Origin: Mycolicibacterium brisbanense
Lineage (GTDB): Bacteria; Actinomycetota; Actinomycetes; Mycobacteriales; Mycobacteriaceae
Length of the DNA: 64,000 nt
Direction: 5' to 3'
NCBI RefSeq assembly: GCF_001570425.1
Contig: NZ_BCSX01000019.1
Coordinates: forward strand, 221,681 to 285,680
The translations under genes were made by a program, and so were the position numbers. The first letter of the stretch is position 1, and each line of letters opens with the position of its first letter. The notes under the pieces were generated by a model that saw only the letters and a program-made list of their open reading frames with translations, was not told where the DNA came from and did no database searches. Of the stretch, positions 34,430 to 43,245 are shown in pieces.

Positions 34430-35955
34430 CGACGTTGACGGCAGGAGCCCCGGGACAACCGATCATGCCACCGCTGATCGGTCCGGCGCTGCCGCGCTCC
34501 GGGGAGCCCGGATGGACGGTGTGGTCACGGCGGGTGTGGCCGATCGATCCGCTGGCGTCGATCCCGCCTCGGCTGCTCATGCTCGCGGTGGTCGCGGGCC
34601 TGCTGGGAACCGCGGTGTGGCGGCCCTCGGTGCTCAGCATCGGCTACCAGGCCGTGGGCGTCATGGTGTTCGGCGTGGTGTACGGCACCGCCGAGCGTCG
34701 GCCCACCCGCACTGAGTGGGGCGGCATCGTGCTGACCCTGGCGTTGCTCGCGGTGCCCGCGCTGCTGGCCGCGGGCTGGCTGGGCGTGCTGTGCATCATG
34801 GCGGCCTGGATCGTCGGCTGGTGCACGCTGTTCGGCGGGCAGACCTGGACCTCGGTGTTCACCGGGCCATTTCTGCCGTGGGCGTTGCCTGCGCGGGTGA
34901 GAGGCTGGGTGCGACGCGGACTGCCGAGCCGCGTGGGTGTCACCAAGCCGGGGCGCGTCGCTGTTGTCATCGGTCTCACCGTGCTGTTGGCCGTGGTGTT
35001 CGGCGCGTTGTTCGCCTCGGCCGACGCAGCTTTCGCGCACATGGCCGGCAGTCTCCTGCCGTCGTTCGACGGTGTCGATATCGCCGCCCGTGTGGTGGTG
35101 TTCGGTGTCGTCACGGCTTTCGTCCTCGGCGGCGCCTACCTGACGCGGTTCCCGCCCCGGCTCGACGCCCTGGCGCCTGCGCCGATGCGGCCGGTGCCGC
35201 GCTGGGAGTGGGCACTGCCGCTGGGCGTGCTCGACGCGCTGTTCATCGCATTCGTGGTGGTGCAGGCTGCGGTGTTGTTCGGCGGCCACACGCATGTGCT
35301 GGAAACCGAAGGGCTGACCTACGCCGAATATGCCCGGCAGGGATTCTGGCAGCTGCTCTGGGTCTCGGCGCTGACCCTGCTGGTGCTCAGTGTGGTGATC
35401 CGGGTGGCCGGGCGGGTCGGTGCCGGTGACCGTCTGGTGCTCCGGGTTCTGGTTGGAATCCTCTGTGCCACATCGGTTGTCGTGGTCGTCTCGGCCATCC
35501 ACCGCATGTGGCTCTACCAGCAGGCCTACGGTTTCAGTACCGACCGGCTCATGGTCGTCACCATCGAACTGTGGCTGGGTGTGGTCTTCCTGCTCGTCGC
35601 CGCGGCCGGCCTGCGGATGTCGGGGAGCTGGCTGCCGCGCGCGGTCTTGGTGGCCGGCGTGCTGGCGCTGCTCGGCTTGGCGGCGCTCAATCCCGAGCGG
35701 CTCGTCGCCGACCGCAACATCGACCGCTTCGAGCAGACCGGTCAGCTCGACGCCGAGTACCTGTCCCGGCTCACGACGGACATCGACCCGGCACTGCACC
35801 GGTTACCGGCGCACATCCGGGCCTGCGTGCAGTCCGACGGGCCGCATTCGGACCCGTGGTATTTGTTCAACCTGTCGCGGTCGCTCGCGGACGGTCCGGT
35901 GGTGACCGATCTGCCGGACTACTGCTCGCCGTACTGGTCGTACGACTACCGGTAG
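34426..35955 (+). CDS. DUF4173/DUF4153-type multi-spanning membrane protein
   Basis: This 509-residue membrane protein has about ten or more hydrophobic segments and a soluble C-terminal tail of about 90 residues. The stretch LFGGHTHVLETEGLTYAEYA followed by RQGFWQLLWVSALTLL is the pattern I associate with the DUF4173 (formerly DUF4153) family. ATG 34426 overlaps the kinase stop (ATGA), so it belongs to the two-component operon and may help the sensor or be its output. No enzymatic motif is visible and the function of the family is not known to me. Confidence 0.8.
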   Translation: MTTLTAGAPGQPIMPPLIGPALPRSGEPGWTVWSRRVWPIDPLASIPPRLLMLAVVAGLLGTAVWRPSVLSIGYQAVGVMVFGVVYGTAERRPTRTEWGGIVLTLALLAVPALLAAGWLGVLCIMAAWIVGWCTLFGGQTWTSVFTGPFLPWALPARVRGWVRRGLPSRVGVTKPGRVAVVIGLTVLLAVVFGALFASADAAFAHMAGSLLPSFDGVDIAARVVVFGVVTAFVLGGAYLTRFPPRLDALAPAPMRPVPRWEWALPLGVLDALFIAFVVVQAAVLFGGHTHVLETEGLTYAEYARQGFWQLLWVSALTLLVLSVVIRVAGRVGAGDRLVLRVLVGILCATSVVVVVSAIHRMWLYQQAYGFSTDRLMVVTIELWLGVVFLLVAAAGLRMSGSWLPRAVLVAGVLALLGLAALNPERLVADRNIDRFEQTGQLDAEYLSRLTTDIDPALHRLPAHIRACVQSDGPHSDPWYLFNLSRSLADGPVVTDLPDYCSPYWSYDYR

Positions 35956-35964
35956 ACCCATCCA

Positions 35965-35979
35965 GAATCGTGTCGATTC
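35965..35979 (+). terminator. Short hairpin after the two-component operon
   Basis: GAATCG (35965-35970), loop TGT, CGATTC (35974-35979) is a perfect 6-base stem, 9 bases after the membrane-protein stop. No T run follows, so its role as a terminator is weakly supported. Confidence 0.3.
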
Positions 35980-36021
35980 AAAGACTGTGAACGTGGCCGC
36001 GGGCGGTCGAGGGTATGGGGT

Positions 36022-36780
36022 GTGACCGCACTCGCCGTCAACGGCTCACCTCAGATCACTCCGCTCGAACCGGTTGCACTGGACCCCGAGGCACTGGGCT
36101 ACCCGGCCGACAACCGAGCCGCCATCCCGCCGCTGGCAAAGCAGTGGGAGCGGCTCGACTTCCGCGAGATCCTTTCCCGGCCAGCGGCATTCCTGTCGAT
36201 CAGCCAATCCAACTCGCTGTACAAACCGGGCGGGGTGCAGTACGCCGAAGGGCACGCGTTCCGCGGCAGCCTGGAGGCGACCGTCAAGGTGGCCAAGGCG
36301 GCGCGGTCGGCGCCGAACTTCGTGTCGTTCAACTGGATCGGGTTCTCGGTGTTTCGCGGCGACTACCCGCAGACGGACTTCGACAAGGCGCAGTACGACG
36401 GGTGGACCGGGCACATCGACGCCACCGCCGAGCAGATCGCCTGGGACAACGAACTTGTCGGCGAACTGCGCGAGCTGGTCGAACCCGGTGACAACGAACT
36501 CTACGAGAAGGCGCTGCAGACGGCATTCGTCGGCACCGATCTGCCGCTGGCACTCAGCAGGCAGCGAGTGGAGGTTTTGGTACTCACCGGGATACACCTC
36601 GACTGGTGCGTCGAAGGCAATGCCCGGGCGGCCCGCGATCACGGCCTGCTACCGATCGTCATCGGTGATGCGACGGGGGCGGTCCACCCGGATCAGGAGC
36701 GGGCGGCGTTCGAGCGGATCAACAACTTCTTCGCGCCCGTCATCACCTCTGAGCAGTTCGTGGAATGGGTGGCGCGCTGA
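36022..36780 (+). CDS. Isochorismatase-like cysteine hydrolase family protein, atypical triad
   Basis: This 252-residue protein has the nucleophile loop GIHLDWCVEGNARAARDHG (Cys196) and the lysine segment YEKALQTAFVGTDL (Lys163) of the isochorismatase/nicotinamidase superfamily. The first catalytic residue, normally Asp in a VIDMQ-like strand, appears replaced: the aligned strand reads FLSISQSN (Ser61). So either a different acid residue is used or the protein is not a standard hydrolase. The GTG start at 36022 lacks a clear ribosome site. Its stop overlaps the start of an AmiS/UreI channel, suggesting an amide- or urea-related substrate. Confidence 0.72.
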   Translation: MTALAVNGSPQITPLEPVALDPEALGYPADNRAAIPPLAKQWERLDFREILSRPAAFLSISQSNSLYKPGGVQYAEGHAFRGSLEATVKVAKAARSAPNFVSFNWIGFSVFRGDYPQTDFDKAQYDGWTGHIDATAEQIAWDNELVGELRELVEPGDNELYEKALQTAFVGTDLPLALSRQRVEVLVLTGIHLDWCVEGNARAARDHGLLPIVIGDATGAVHPDQERAAFERINNFFAPVITSEQFVEWVAR

Positions 36781-37451
36781 TGGGAAACGTCGGGCTGTTA
36801 CTCGTCGGCGTGGCGCTGTTCGTCAACGGGCTGGTGTCGGTCGGCGTCGTCGATGCCCGCGGGGCCGCGCCGCTGAACCTGTTCGTCGGGGCGGCCCAGG
36901 TGGTGCTGCCGACGCTCGTGCTCTTCCAGTCCGAAGGCGATCCGGGCATCGTGAACGCGACCTGGCCGAGCTATCTGTTCGGGTTCACCTACCTGTGGTT
37001 CGGGTTCATCCAGATCTTCGACATCGACCCGCGCGGGTTCGGTTGGTACAGCTCATTCGTCGCGGCCGTCGCGGTGTACTACGCGGTCAAGAGTGTCGGC
37101 GCCGATCCGGTGTTCGCGGTGATCTGGGCGACGTGGGCCGTGATGTGGTCGCTGTTCTTCGTGCTGCTGGGTTTGGGTGTGACCAGGGCGGGCCGCGTCG
37201 ACCTGGGGCACTTCACCGGCTGGTTCCTGGTGCTGCTCGGCGTCCCGACCTGCACCGTGCCGGCGATCCTGCTGCTCAATGGACTGTGGCCGACCTCCGT
37301 CGTGGCAGGGCTCGCCGCTCTTGCGGTGCTGCTGGGCGGGTTGGCGCTGTCCGTGGTGCTGGCACGCCGCACCGCACCACGTGTTGAGGATGCGCTGCCC
37401 GCTGCACCCGCCGAGCAGCGCGTGAGCGAGGGCGTGCCACAGCCAGTCTGA
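36780..37451 (+). CDS. AmiS/UreI family amide or urea channel
   Basis: This 223-residue membrane protein has six hydrophobic segments. The N-terminus MGNVGLLLVGVALFVNGLV, the downstream PLNLFVGAAQVVLP and the segment YLFGFTYLWFGF are characteristic of the AmiS/UreI family, which lets urea or short-chain amides cross the membrane. ATG 36780 overlaps the stop of the cysteine-hydrolase gene (TGATG), so the two are coupled, as amidase genes often are with AmiS. No urease or classical amidase gene is in the window. Confidence 0.85.
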   Translation: MGNVGLLLVGVALFVNGLVSVGVVDARGAAPLNLFVGAAQVVLPTLVLFQSEGDPGIVNATWPSYLFGFTYLWFGFIQIFDIDPRGFGWYSSFVAAVAVYYAVKSVGADPVFAVIWATWAVMWSLFFVLLGLGVTRAGRVDLGHFTGWFLVLLGVPTCTVPAILLLNGLWPTSVVAGLAALAVLLGGLALSVVLARRTAPRVEDALPAAPAEQRVSEGVPQPV

Positions 37452-37461
37452 CCCTCAGCAT

Positions 37462-37524
37462 CGCGAGAGTGCGTGTCTGTTGCCCGCCACGCCGTGTTTG
37501 ACGTGACATAACTGGCCACTCGCG
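37462..37524. repeat. Imperfect intergenic palindrome
   Basis: CGCGAGAGTG (37462-37471) and CCACTCGCG (37516-37524) are near-complementary arms about 44 bases apart, downstream of the channel gene. Elements with CGCGAG/CTCGCG ends of this size look like dispersed mycobacterial intergenic repeats. It could also end transcription before kstR2. Confidence 0.4.
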
Positions 37525-37572
37525 GGGTCTGGGGCTTGAGGAAATGCGGGAGATCGCACTCCGACGCGACCT

Positions 37573-37586
37573 AGCAAGCGCTTGGT
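37573..37586. promoter_or_regulatory. KstR2 operator upstream of kstR2
   Basis: AGCAAGCGCTTGGT matches the consensus AnCAAGnnCTTGnT at all fixed positions and differs from the fadD3/fadE30 site at one central base. It ends 3 bases before the probable -10 of kstR2, so KstR2 should repress its own operon. Confidence 0.9.
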
Positions 37587-37589
37587 TGC

Positions 37590-37595
37590 TATGCT
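37590..37595 (+). promoter_or_regulatory. Likely -10 element of kstR2 (leaderless)
   Basis: TATGCT fits TANNNT and ends 6 bases before the kstR2 ATG. No ribosome site fits in between. The KstR2 operator lies immediately upstream, in the spacer of this promoter. Confidence 0.5.
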
Positions 37596-37601
37596 GTCGG
37601 C

Positions 37602-38225
37602 ATGGCGCCGGAAACGTCGAGCCAGCCGGCAAGCAGGCGGGACGAACTCCTCGAACTCGCTGCGACGATGTTCGCCGAACGCGGTCTGAAAGCAACGACG
37701 GTCCGCGATATCGCCGACTCCGCAGGAATTCTCTCGGGAAGTCTGTACCACCACTTCAAGTCCAAAGAGCAGATGGTCGAAGAGGTGCTGCGGGACTTCC
37801 TGGACTGGCTGTTCGCGCGCTATCAACAGATCGTCGACCGGGAAGTCACTCCACTGGAGCGGCTCAAAGGCCTTTTCATGGCGTCCTTCGAGGCCATCGA
37901 GCATCGGCACGCCCAGGTGGTGATCTATCAGGACGAGGCCAAGCGGCTCTCCGCGCAGCCGCAGTTCGCCTTCGTCGAGGCCCGTAACAAAGAGCAGCGC
38001 AAGATGTGGGTCGACATCCTGCAGCAGGGTATCGCCGACGGATCGTTCCGGCCCGACCTCGATGTCGACCTCGTGTACCGGTTCATCCGGGACACCACCT
38101 GGGTTTCGGTCCGCTGGTATCAACCCGGCGGACCGCTCTCGGCCGAGCAGGTCGGCCGGCAATACCTCGCCATTGTCCTCGGCGGGATCACCGCCGACGG
38201 CACCACTGTCAAAGGAGACCAGTAA
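37602..38225 (+). CDS. kstR2: TetR-family repressor KstR2
   Basis: This 207-residue regulator has an N-terminal TetR DNA-binding domain (LLELAATMFAERGLKATTVR then DIADSAGILSGSLYHHFKSK). The ligand domain contains YQDEAKRL and ends WYQPGGPLSAEQV. It matches M. tuberculosis Rv3557c in size and in its direct coupling to fadA6. KstR2 represses the genes for the last two steroid rings and is released by HIP-CoA. A perfect operator sits in its own promoter and another controls fadD3/fadE30. The last base of its stop codon doubles as the first base of the fadA6 start. Confidence 0.9.
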   Translation: MAPETSSQPASRRDELLELAATMFAERGLKATTVRDIADSAGILSGSLYHHFKSKEQMVEEVLRDFLDWLFARYQQIVDREVTPLERLKGLFMASFEAIEHRHAQVVIYQDEAKRLSAQPQFAFVEARNKEQRKMWVDILQQGIADGSFRPDLDVDLVYRFIRDTTWVSVRWYQPGGPLSAEQVGRQYLAIVLGGITADGTTVKGDQ

Positions 38226-39373
38226 TGCCTGAGGCCTATGTCGTCGACGCGGTACGCACCCCGGTCGGTAAGAAGAAGGGGGCGTTGGCCGATGTGCACC
38301 CAATCGATCTGGGCGTACACGCTTTTCGGGCCATCTTCGACCGCAACGACGTAGATCCCGGTGTCGTCGACGACGTCATCGTCGGCTGTGTCGACGCCAT
38401 CGGGGGCCAGGCAGGCAACATCGGCCGACTGGCCTGGCTCGCGGCCGGGTACCCCGAGTCGGTCCCCGGAGTCACGGTGGATCGGCAGTGCGGTTCTTCG
38501 CAGCAGGCGATTTCCTTTGGTGCGCAAGCGATCATGTCCGGCACCGCCGACGTCATCCTGGCCGGCGGCATGCAGAACATGAGCTGGGTGCCGATCTCCT
38601 CGGCCATGATCGTCGGCAAGGAATTCGGATTCACCTCGCCCACAAACGAATCCAAGAACTGGCTGCACCGCTACGGGGACCAGGAGATCTCGCAGTTCCG
38701 CGGTTCGGAGATGATCGCCGCGAAGTGGGACATCTCCCGCGAAGAGATGGAGCAGTTCGCCTACAACAGCCATCAACGCGCGTTCGCCGCCATCCGGGCA
38801 GGCCACTTCGACAACGAGATCGTCCCGGTCGGGGAGTTCGGCGTCGACGAGGGGCCGCGTGAGACCACGCTGGAGAAGATGGCCGCGCTGCAGCCGCTGG
38901 TCGAGGGCGGCCGGCTGACTGCCGCACTGGCCAGTCAGATCTCCGATGGCGCATCGGCTGTGCTGCTGGCCTCGGAAGAGGCCGTCAACAAGTACAACCT
39001 GAAGCCGCGGGCCCGCATCCACCACATCAGCGCGCGCGGTGACGATCCGGTGATGATGCTGACCGGTCCGATCCCGGCCACCCAGTACGCGCTGGAGAAG
39101 ACGGGACTGTCGATCGACGACATCGACACCGTCGAGATCAACGAGGCTTTCGCGCCCGTCGTGCTGGCGTGGCTCAAGGAGACCAAGGCGGATCCGGAGA
39201 AGGTCAACCCGAGCGGTGGCGCCATCGCGCTGGGCCATCCGCTCGGCGCAACCGGTGCCAAGCTCTTCGCGACCATGCTCAACACCCTGGAACGCACCGG
39301 CGGCCGCTACGGGCTGCAGACCATGTGTGAAGGCGGCGGCACCGCGAACGTCACCATCATCGAGCGCCTCTAG
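38225..39373 (+). CDS. fadA6: Steroid acyl-CoA thiolase FadA6
   Basis: This 382-residue thiolase has nucleophile Cys89 in DRQCGSSQQAI, the His in GGAIALGHPLGATG and the second Cys in TMCEGGGTANV. It corresponds to Rv3556c, which cleaves a beta-ketoacyl-CoA formed from the opened C/D rings. AGGAG about 8 bases before ATG 38225 supports the start. Direct coupling to kstR2 and the shared operator place it firmly in the cholesterol C/D-ring pathway, although the other downstream genes of that block known elsewhere (ipdA, ipdB, echA20) are not in this window. Confidence 0.88.
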   Translation: MPEAYVVDAVRTPVGKKKGALADVHPIDLGVHAFRAIFDRNDVDPGVVDDVIVGCVDAIGGQAGNIGRLAWLAAGYPESVPGVTVDRQCGSSQQAISFGAQAIMSGTADVILAGGMQNMSWVPISSAMIVGKEFGFTSPTNESKNWLHRYGDQEISQFRGSEMIAAKWDISREEMEQFAYNSHQRAFAAIRAGHFDNEIVPVGEFGVDEGPRETTLEKMAALQPLVEGGRLTAALASQISDGASAVLLASEEAVNKYNLKPRARIHHISARGDDPVMMLTGPIPATQYALEKTGLSIDDIDTVEINEAFAPVVLAWLKETKADPEKVNPSGGAIALGHPLGATGAKLFATMLNTLERTGGRYGLQTMCEGGGTANVTIIERL

Positions 39374-39426
39374 TACCACCGCTCGGCGGGTCGTTTAACG
39401 CGCGGGCAACGGGGAATCCCGCGAAG

Positions 39427-40188
39427 ATGATGAAGCCCATCGCTGTTGCTGCGGTCGTCGCCGTCTCGGTCATCGGTGCAGGTGCCTGCTCGAATCAGTC
39501 CTCCACCGGGGGCGGCGCGTCCGGGACCCCGCAAAGCACCGGTGCCGCAGGCGGTGCACTGAAGACGGACTTGAAGACCTCCGACGGGACCACCGTCGCC
39601 AACGCGTCGATCGAATTCGCCGACGGCTACGCCACGGTCACGGTGCAGTCGGTGGGAACCGGGCTGCTCAGCCCCGGCTTTCACGGCCTGCAGATCCACT
39701 CGGTCGGCACGTGCGACTTCTCGTCGCCGGGAAGCCCGCTGCAGGTCAGCGGGCACAACACCTATTCGGCCAGCGGCGACCTGGCCGACCTGCAGGTGCG
39801 TCCCGACGGCGGGGCCAAGCTCGTGACGACGTCGGCGGATTTCACCGCGGCTGATCTGCAGGGCGGTCAAGGCACGTCGCTCGTCCTCGACGCCGGACCG
39901 ACCAACCGCAGCGGTGCTGCGTCCTCGGCCCCGTCGGGCAAACCGGTCGCCTGCGGTGTCATCGCGGCCGGCACGTCCACCTCCACGTCGACATCGACTT
40001 CTACGGTGACCACAACGGTCCTCGCGCCGGGAGCCCCCGCGGCCACGCCCACATCACCCACGTCCACCACGACCTCGTCGCCGACGAGCACGACCACGAC
40101 CAGCCCGAGCACCAGCACGGTCACGGTCACGGTGCCGTCGACCACCGTCACGTCACCGCAGGTGCCCAACGGCCAGCCCGGCGGCTAG
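39427..40188 (+). CDS. SodC-like lipoprotein with missing metal ligands and Ser/Thr-rich tail
   Basis: This 253-residue protein has a lipoprotein signal (lipobox AGAC, Cys21), then a Cu/Zn superoxide dismutase-like domain at about residues 45-183. The GFHGLQIHSVGTC segment keeps His91 but has Gln89 where copper-binding His is expected. SGHNTY keeps one bridging-type His (110), GDLADL keeps the Asp (118), and the copper His before ADN reads LVLDAGPTN (Asp155). The disulfide cysteines (96 and 176) remain. So catalysis is unlikely. The last 70 residues are almost all Ser, Thr, Pro and Val. It may be a cell-wall binding or structural protein. Confidence 0.75.
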   Translation: MMKPIAVAAVVAVSVIGAGACSNQSSTGGGASGTPQSTGAAGGALKTDLKTSDGTTVANASIEFADGYATVTVQSVGTGLLSPGFHGLQIHSVGTCDFSSPGSPLQVSGHNTYSASGDLADLQVRPDGGAKLVTTSADFTAADLQGGQGTSLVLDAGPTNRSGAASSAPSGKPVACGVIAAGTSTSTSTSTSTVTTTVLAPGAPAATPTSPTSTTTSSPTSTTTTSPSTSTVTVTVPSTTVTSPQVPNGQPGG

Positions 40189-40191
40189 GAG

Positions 40192-40803
40192 TCACGCCCG
40201 GTGCCCCAGCAGTGCGGCGATAGCCTGCTCGGCCTGGGCGATCTCCAGTGGTTCGCCGGTGATGATATCGGCGTACAGGAACGATTCCACGATGCGCACG
40301 ACGAGGTAAGCCAGATCGCGCGGCGGGAGCGACGGTTCGAGACTGCCTTCGCCGATCTCGTCGTTCAAGAGCTGTTCGATGGCCGCGGCCAGTCGGGATT
40401 GCACGGTGCCCGCGCGCGTGGTGAGGATGCGCAGCGCGCGTTCGGGTTCACGGCGCAGAAACTCCTGGAAGAACCCCGCCTGGTCGATCACCGTGGCGAA
40501 GCGGCCGACGGCATGGGAGATGCGTTCGGCGCCGTGTCCGGGTGAGGCCTCGATGGCCGCGGTCAGCGTAGGCTCCGCGAGCGACCACAGGATTTCGGCC
40601 AACAGCTCGTCGCGACTACCGACCCACCGGAACAGCGTCGCCCGGTTGACACCGAGTTCGGTTGCCAGTTCCCCCATCTCGATGCGGCGGCCCTCCAGGA
40701 ACCAGCCGCGGGCAATCCGGAACGCGGTCAGTGGGTCCGGCTTGCGGTCGGTCGACGCGAGCATGCGTCCCAACGGTGTCTCGGCGATGATGCCCCTCCT
40801 CAT
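40192..40803 (-). CDS. QsdR-like TetR family regulator
   Basis: This 203-residue regulator has a helix-turn-helix at residues 43-62 (MGELATELGVNRATLFRWVG) and a QsdR-type ligand domain. It is not KstR2-like. It converges with the SodC-like lipoprotein and is divergent from the SDR gene. A 22-base palindrome covers the SDR promoter and is its probable binding site. QsdR proteins were first noted beside lactone-degrading enzymes, but no lactonase is present here, so the inducer is unknown. Confidence 0.8.
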   Translation of the reverse strand: MRRGIIAETPLGRMLASTDRKPDPLTAFRIARGWFLEGRRIEMGELATELGVNRATLFRWVGSRDELLAEILWSLAEPTLTAAIEASPGHGAERISHAVGRFATVIDQAGFFQEFLRREPERALRILTTRAGTVQSRLAAAIEQLLNDEIGEGSLEPSLPPRDLAYLVVRIVESFLYADIITGEPLEIAQAEQAIAALLGHRA

Positions 40804-40866
40804 CCACTTGGCGACATCCTACCAACCGCTGCATGAGTGATATATGTCTCTGTTCGTCTCGTCTAT

Positions 40867-40888
40867 GCAACATATCTGGATATGATGC
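40867..40888. promoter_or_regulatory. 22-base operator overlapping a leaderless promoter
   Basis: GCA-A-CATATC-TG-GATATG-A-TGC is a near-perfect 22-base palindrome. Its right half contains TATGAT (40881-40886), a good -10, which ends 6 bases before the GTG of the SDR gene. Binding by the divergent QsdR-like regulator would cover the -10. GCAYGAGTGAT also occurs twice, at 40831 and 40887, as a direct repeat. Confidence 0.65.
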
Positions 40889-40892
40889 ACGA

Positions 40893-41675
<783 letters not shown>

Positions 41676-41712
41676 GCGCACCACCCCGTAAGAACCGAGA
41701 AGAGAAGGACCC

Positions 41713-43245
41713 GTGAAGCAGCTCAGCGGCCTCGACGCCACATTCCTCTACCTGGAGACCCCGACGACCTTCGGGCACGTCACCGGGCTGATGATCTTCG
41801 AACGCCCCAACGAGGAGTTCGACCCGTACGCCGCGGTGTACGCCAAGTACGCGTCGCTGATCGGTGAGCTCGAACCGCTGCGTCGGCGGTTAGTCGAGGT
41901 GCCGCTGGGCCTCGACCATCCGTACTGGATCGACGATCCCAACTTCGACCTCGACTTCCACATCCGCGAAATCCATTTGGCCCGACCGGGTATGGCCGAC
42001 CAACTGGCCGACCAGGTGTCGCGCATCGTCGGGCGTGCCATGGATCGCAGCCGCCCACTGTGGGAGGTCTACGTCATCGACGGCCTGCACAGCGGTCGCT
42101 GGGCCCTGTTGACCAAATACCACCACGCCACCATCGACGGTGCCGCCGGACAGCTGATGCTCAACATCATCACCGACACCGAACCGGACACCGCGCCGCC
42201 CGGGCCGGGCCCGGCCTGGCAACCCGAAGCGCTGCCGAGCACCGCTGACCTGCTGCGCAAGACGGCCGTCAACCTCGCGGGCCATCCGGTCAAGGCCCTG
42301 CGGGTTCAGACGCGGCTGGTGCGCCAGCTCGCCGACGCAGCAGGCATCGACAGCGTCAGCAGCGCGGCAAGCAAGACCGGCTCTGCCATCAAATCCCTTG
42401 CGCGACTTGGCAAAGAGGATGGGCCGAAGATTCCGCTGCCGACCTCGCCCGCGCCGCCCACCCCGTGGAACAAGCCCATCACCGGACATCGGCGCTTCGC
42501 GATGCGGACCACCTCGCTGGAGAACATCAAACGACTCAAGAACGCGACCGGCGGCACCGTCAACGACATCGTCATGGCGATCTGCGCCGGCGGGTTGCGC
42601 CAGTATCTGCTCGCGCACGACGCGCTGCCGGACCGTCCGCTGCGGGCCATGGTGCCCGTCTCCATCCGTACCGGCGACGAAGAGGATCCGTGGACCAACC
42701 GTGTGTCGGCGATCTTCCCCGAATTGCCGACGGACTGCGAAGACCCGCTTGAGCGCGTGGCCCGCTGCCGCGACGCGATGCTCGACGCGAAGCGACTGCT
42801 GGATTTGATGCCCGCCGATCAGCTCGGCGACCTGGCCCAGTTCTCGGCGCCGGTGCTCTCGACATCCGCGATGCGACTGGCGTCGCGGTTCGGGTTGGCC
42901 CACCGCATCGCGGCCACGCCGTTCAACCTGGTGATCTCCAACGTGCCCGGACCGCGGAAGCCGGTGTACTTCGCCGGTGCCCAACTGCGGCATCAGTTCC
43001 CGGTGTCGATCGTCACCGACGGGCAGGGACTCAACATCACCGTGGTGAGCTACATGAACCGCCTCGACCTGGGTTTCGTGGTCGACCGCGAACTGGTCCC
43101 CGACGTGTGGGACCTGGTCGACATGCACATCGACGAGATCGGCAGGCTCTTCAAGGCGACCGGGGCGGAATGGGCCGAGGAGCCGCAGCCCGCGCATCCG
43201 CGCCGTGGCCGGATCAGGATTGTGCAGCCCGACGAGATCTGCTGA
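41713..43245 (+). CDS. Wax ester synthase/diacylglycerol acyltransferase (WS/DGAT)
   Basis: This 510-residue acyltransferase of the mycobacterial triacylglycerol synthase family joins an acyl-CoA to a fatty alcohol or diacylglycerol. The catalytic HHATIDGAAG (His137, His138, Asp142) is intact. The family opening MKQLSGLDATFLYLETPTT and the later NLVISNVPGPRKPVYFAGA are present. The GTG start has GAGAAGGA 4-5 bases upstream. The 3' end overlaps the convergent molybdenum hydroxylase gene by 32 bases, so mutual antisense effects are possible. Confidence 0.92.
   Translation: MKQLSGLDATFLYLETPTTFGHVTGLMIFERPNEEFDPYAAVYAKYASLIGELEPLRRRLVEVPLGLDHPYWIDDPNFDLDFHIREIHLARPGMADQLADQVSRIVGRAMDRSRPLWEVYVIDGLHSGRWALLTKYHHATIDGAAGQLMLNIITDTEPDTAPPGPGPAWQPEALPSTADLLRKTAVNLAGHPVKALRVQTRLVRQLADAAGIDSVSSAASKTGSAIKSLARLGKEDGPKIPLPTSPAPPTPWNKPITGHRRFAMRTTSLENIKRLKNATGGTVNDIVMAICAGGLRQYLLAHDALPDRPLRAMVPVSIRTGDEEDPWTNRVSAIFPELPTDCEDPLERVARCRDAMLDAKRLLDLMPADQLGDLAQFSAPVLSTSAMRLASRFGLAHRIAATPFNLVISNVPGPRKPVYFAGAQLRHQFPVSIVTDGQGLNITVVSYMNRLDLGFVVDRELVPDVWDLVDMHIDEIGRLFKATGAEWAEEPQPAHPRRGRIRIVQPDEIC

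Noticed and set aside
34525..35799. A 424-codon minus-strand frame opposite the DUF4173 membrane protein
   Set aside because: The Arg/His/Gln/Glu-rich composition mirrors a hydrophobic gene; no start signal or motif.
39976..40160. Possible microsatellite or CRISPR-like repeat in the TCC/ACG-rich stretch
   Set aside because: It encodes the in-frame Ser/Thr tail of the SodC-like protein; no regular spacer-repeat structure.
40833..40892. Upstream ATG extension of the SDR gene
   Set aside because: It would place the 22-base palindrome and -10 inside the coding sequence and adds residues unlike SDR N-termini.
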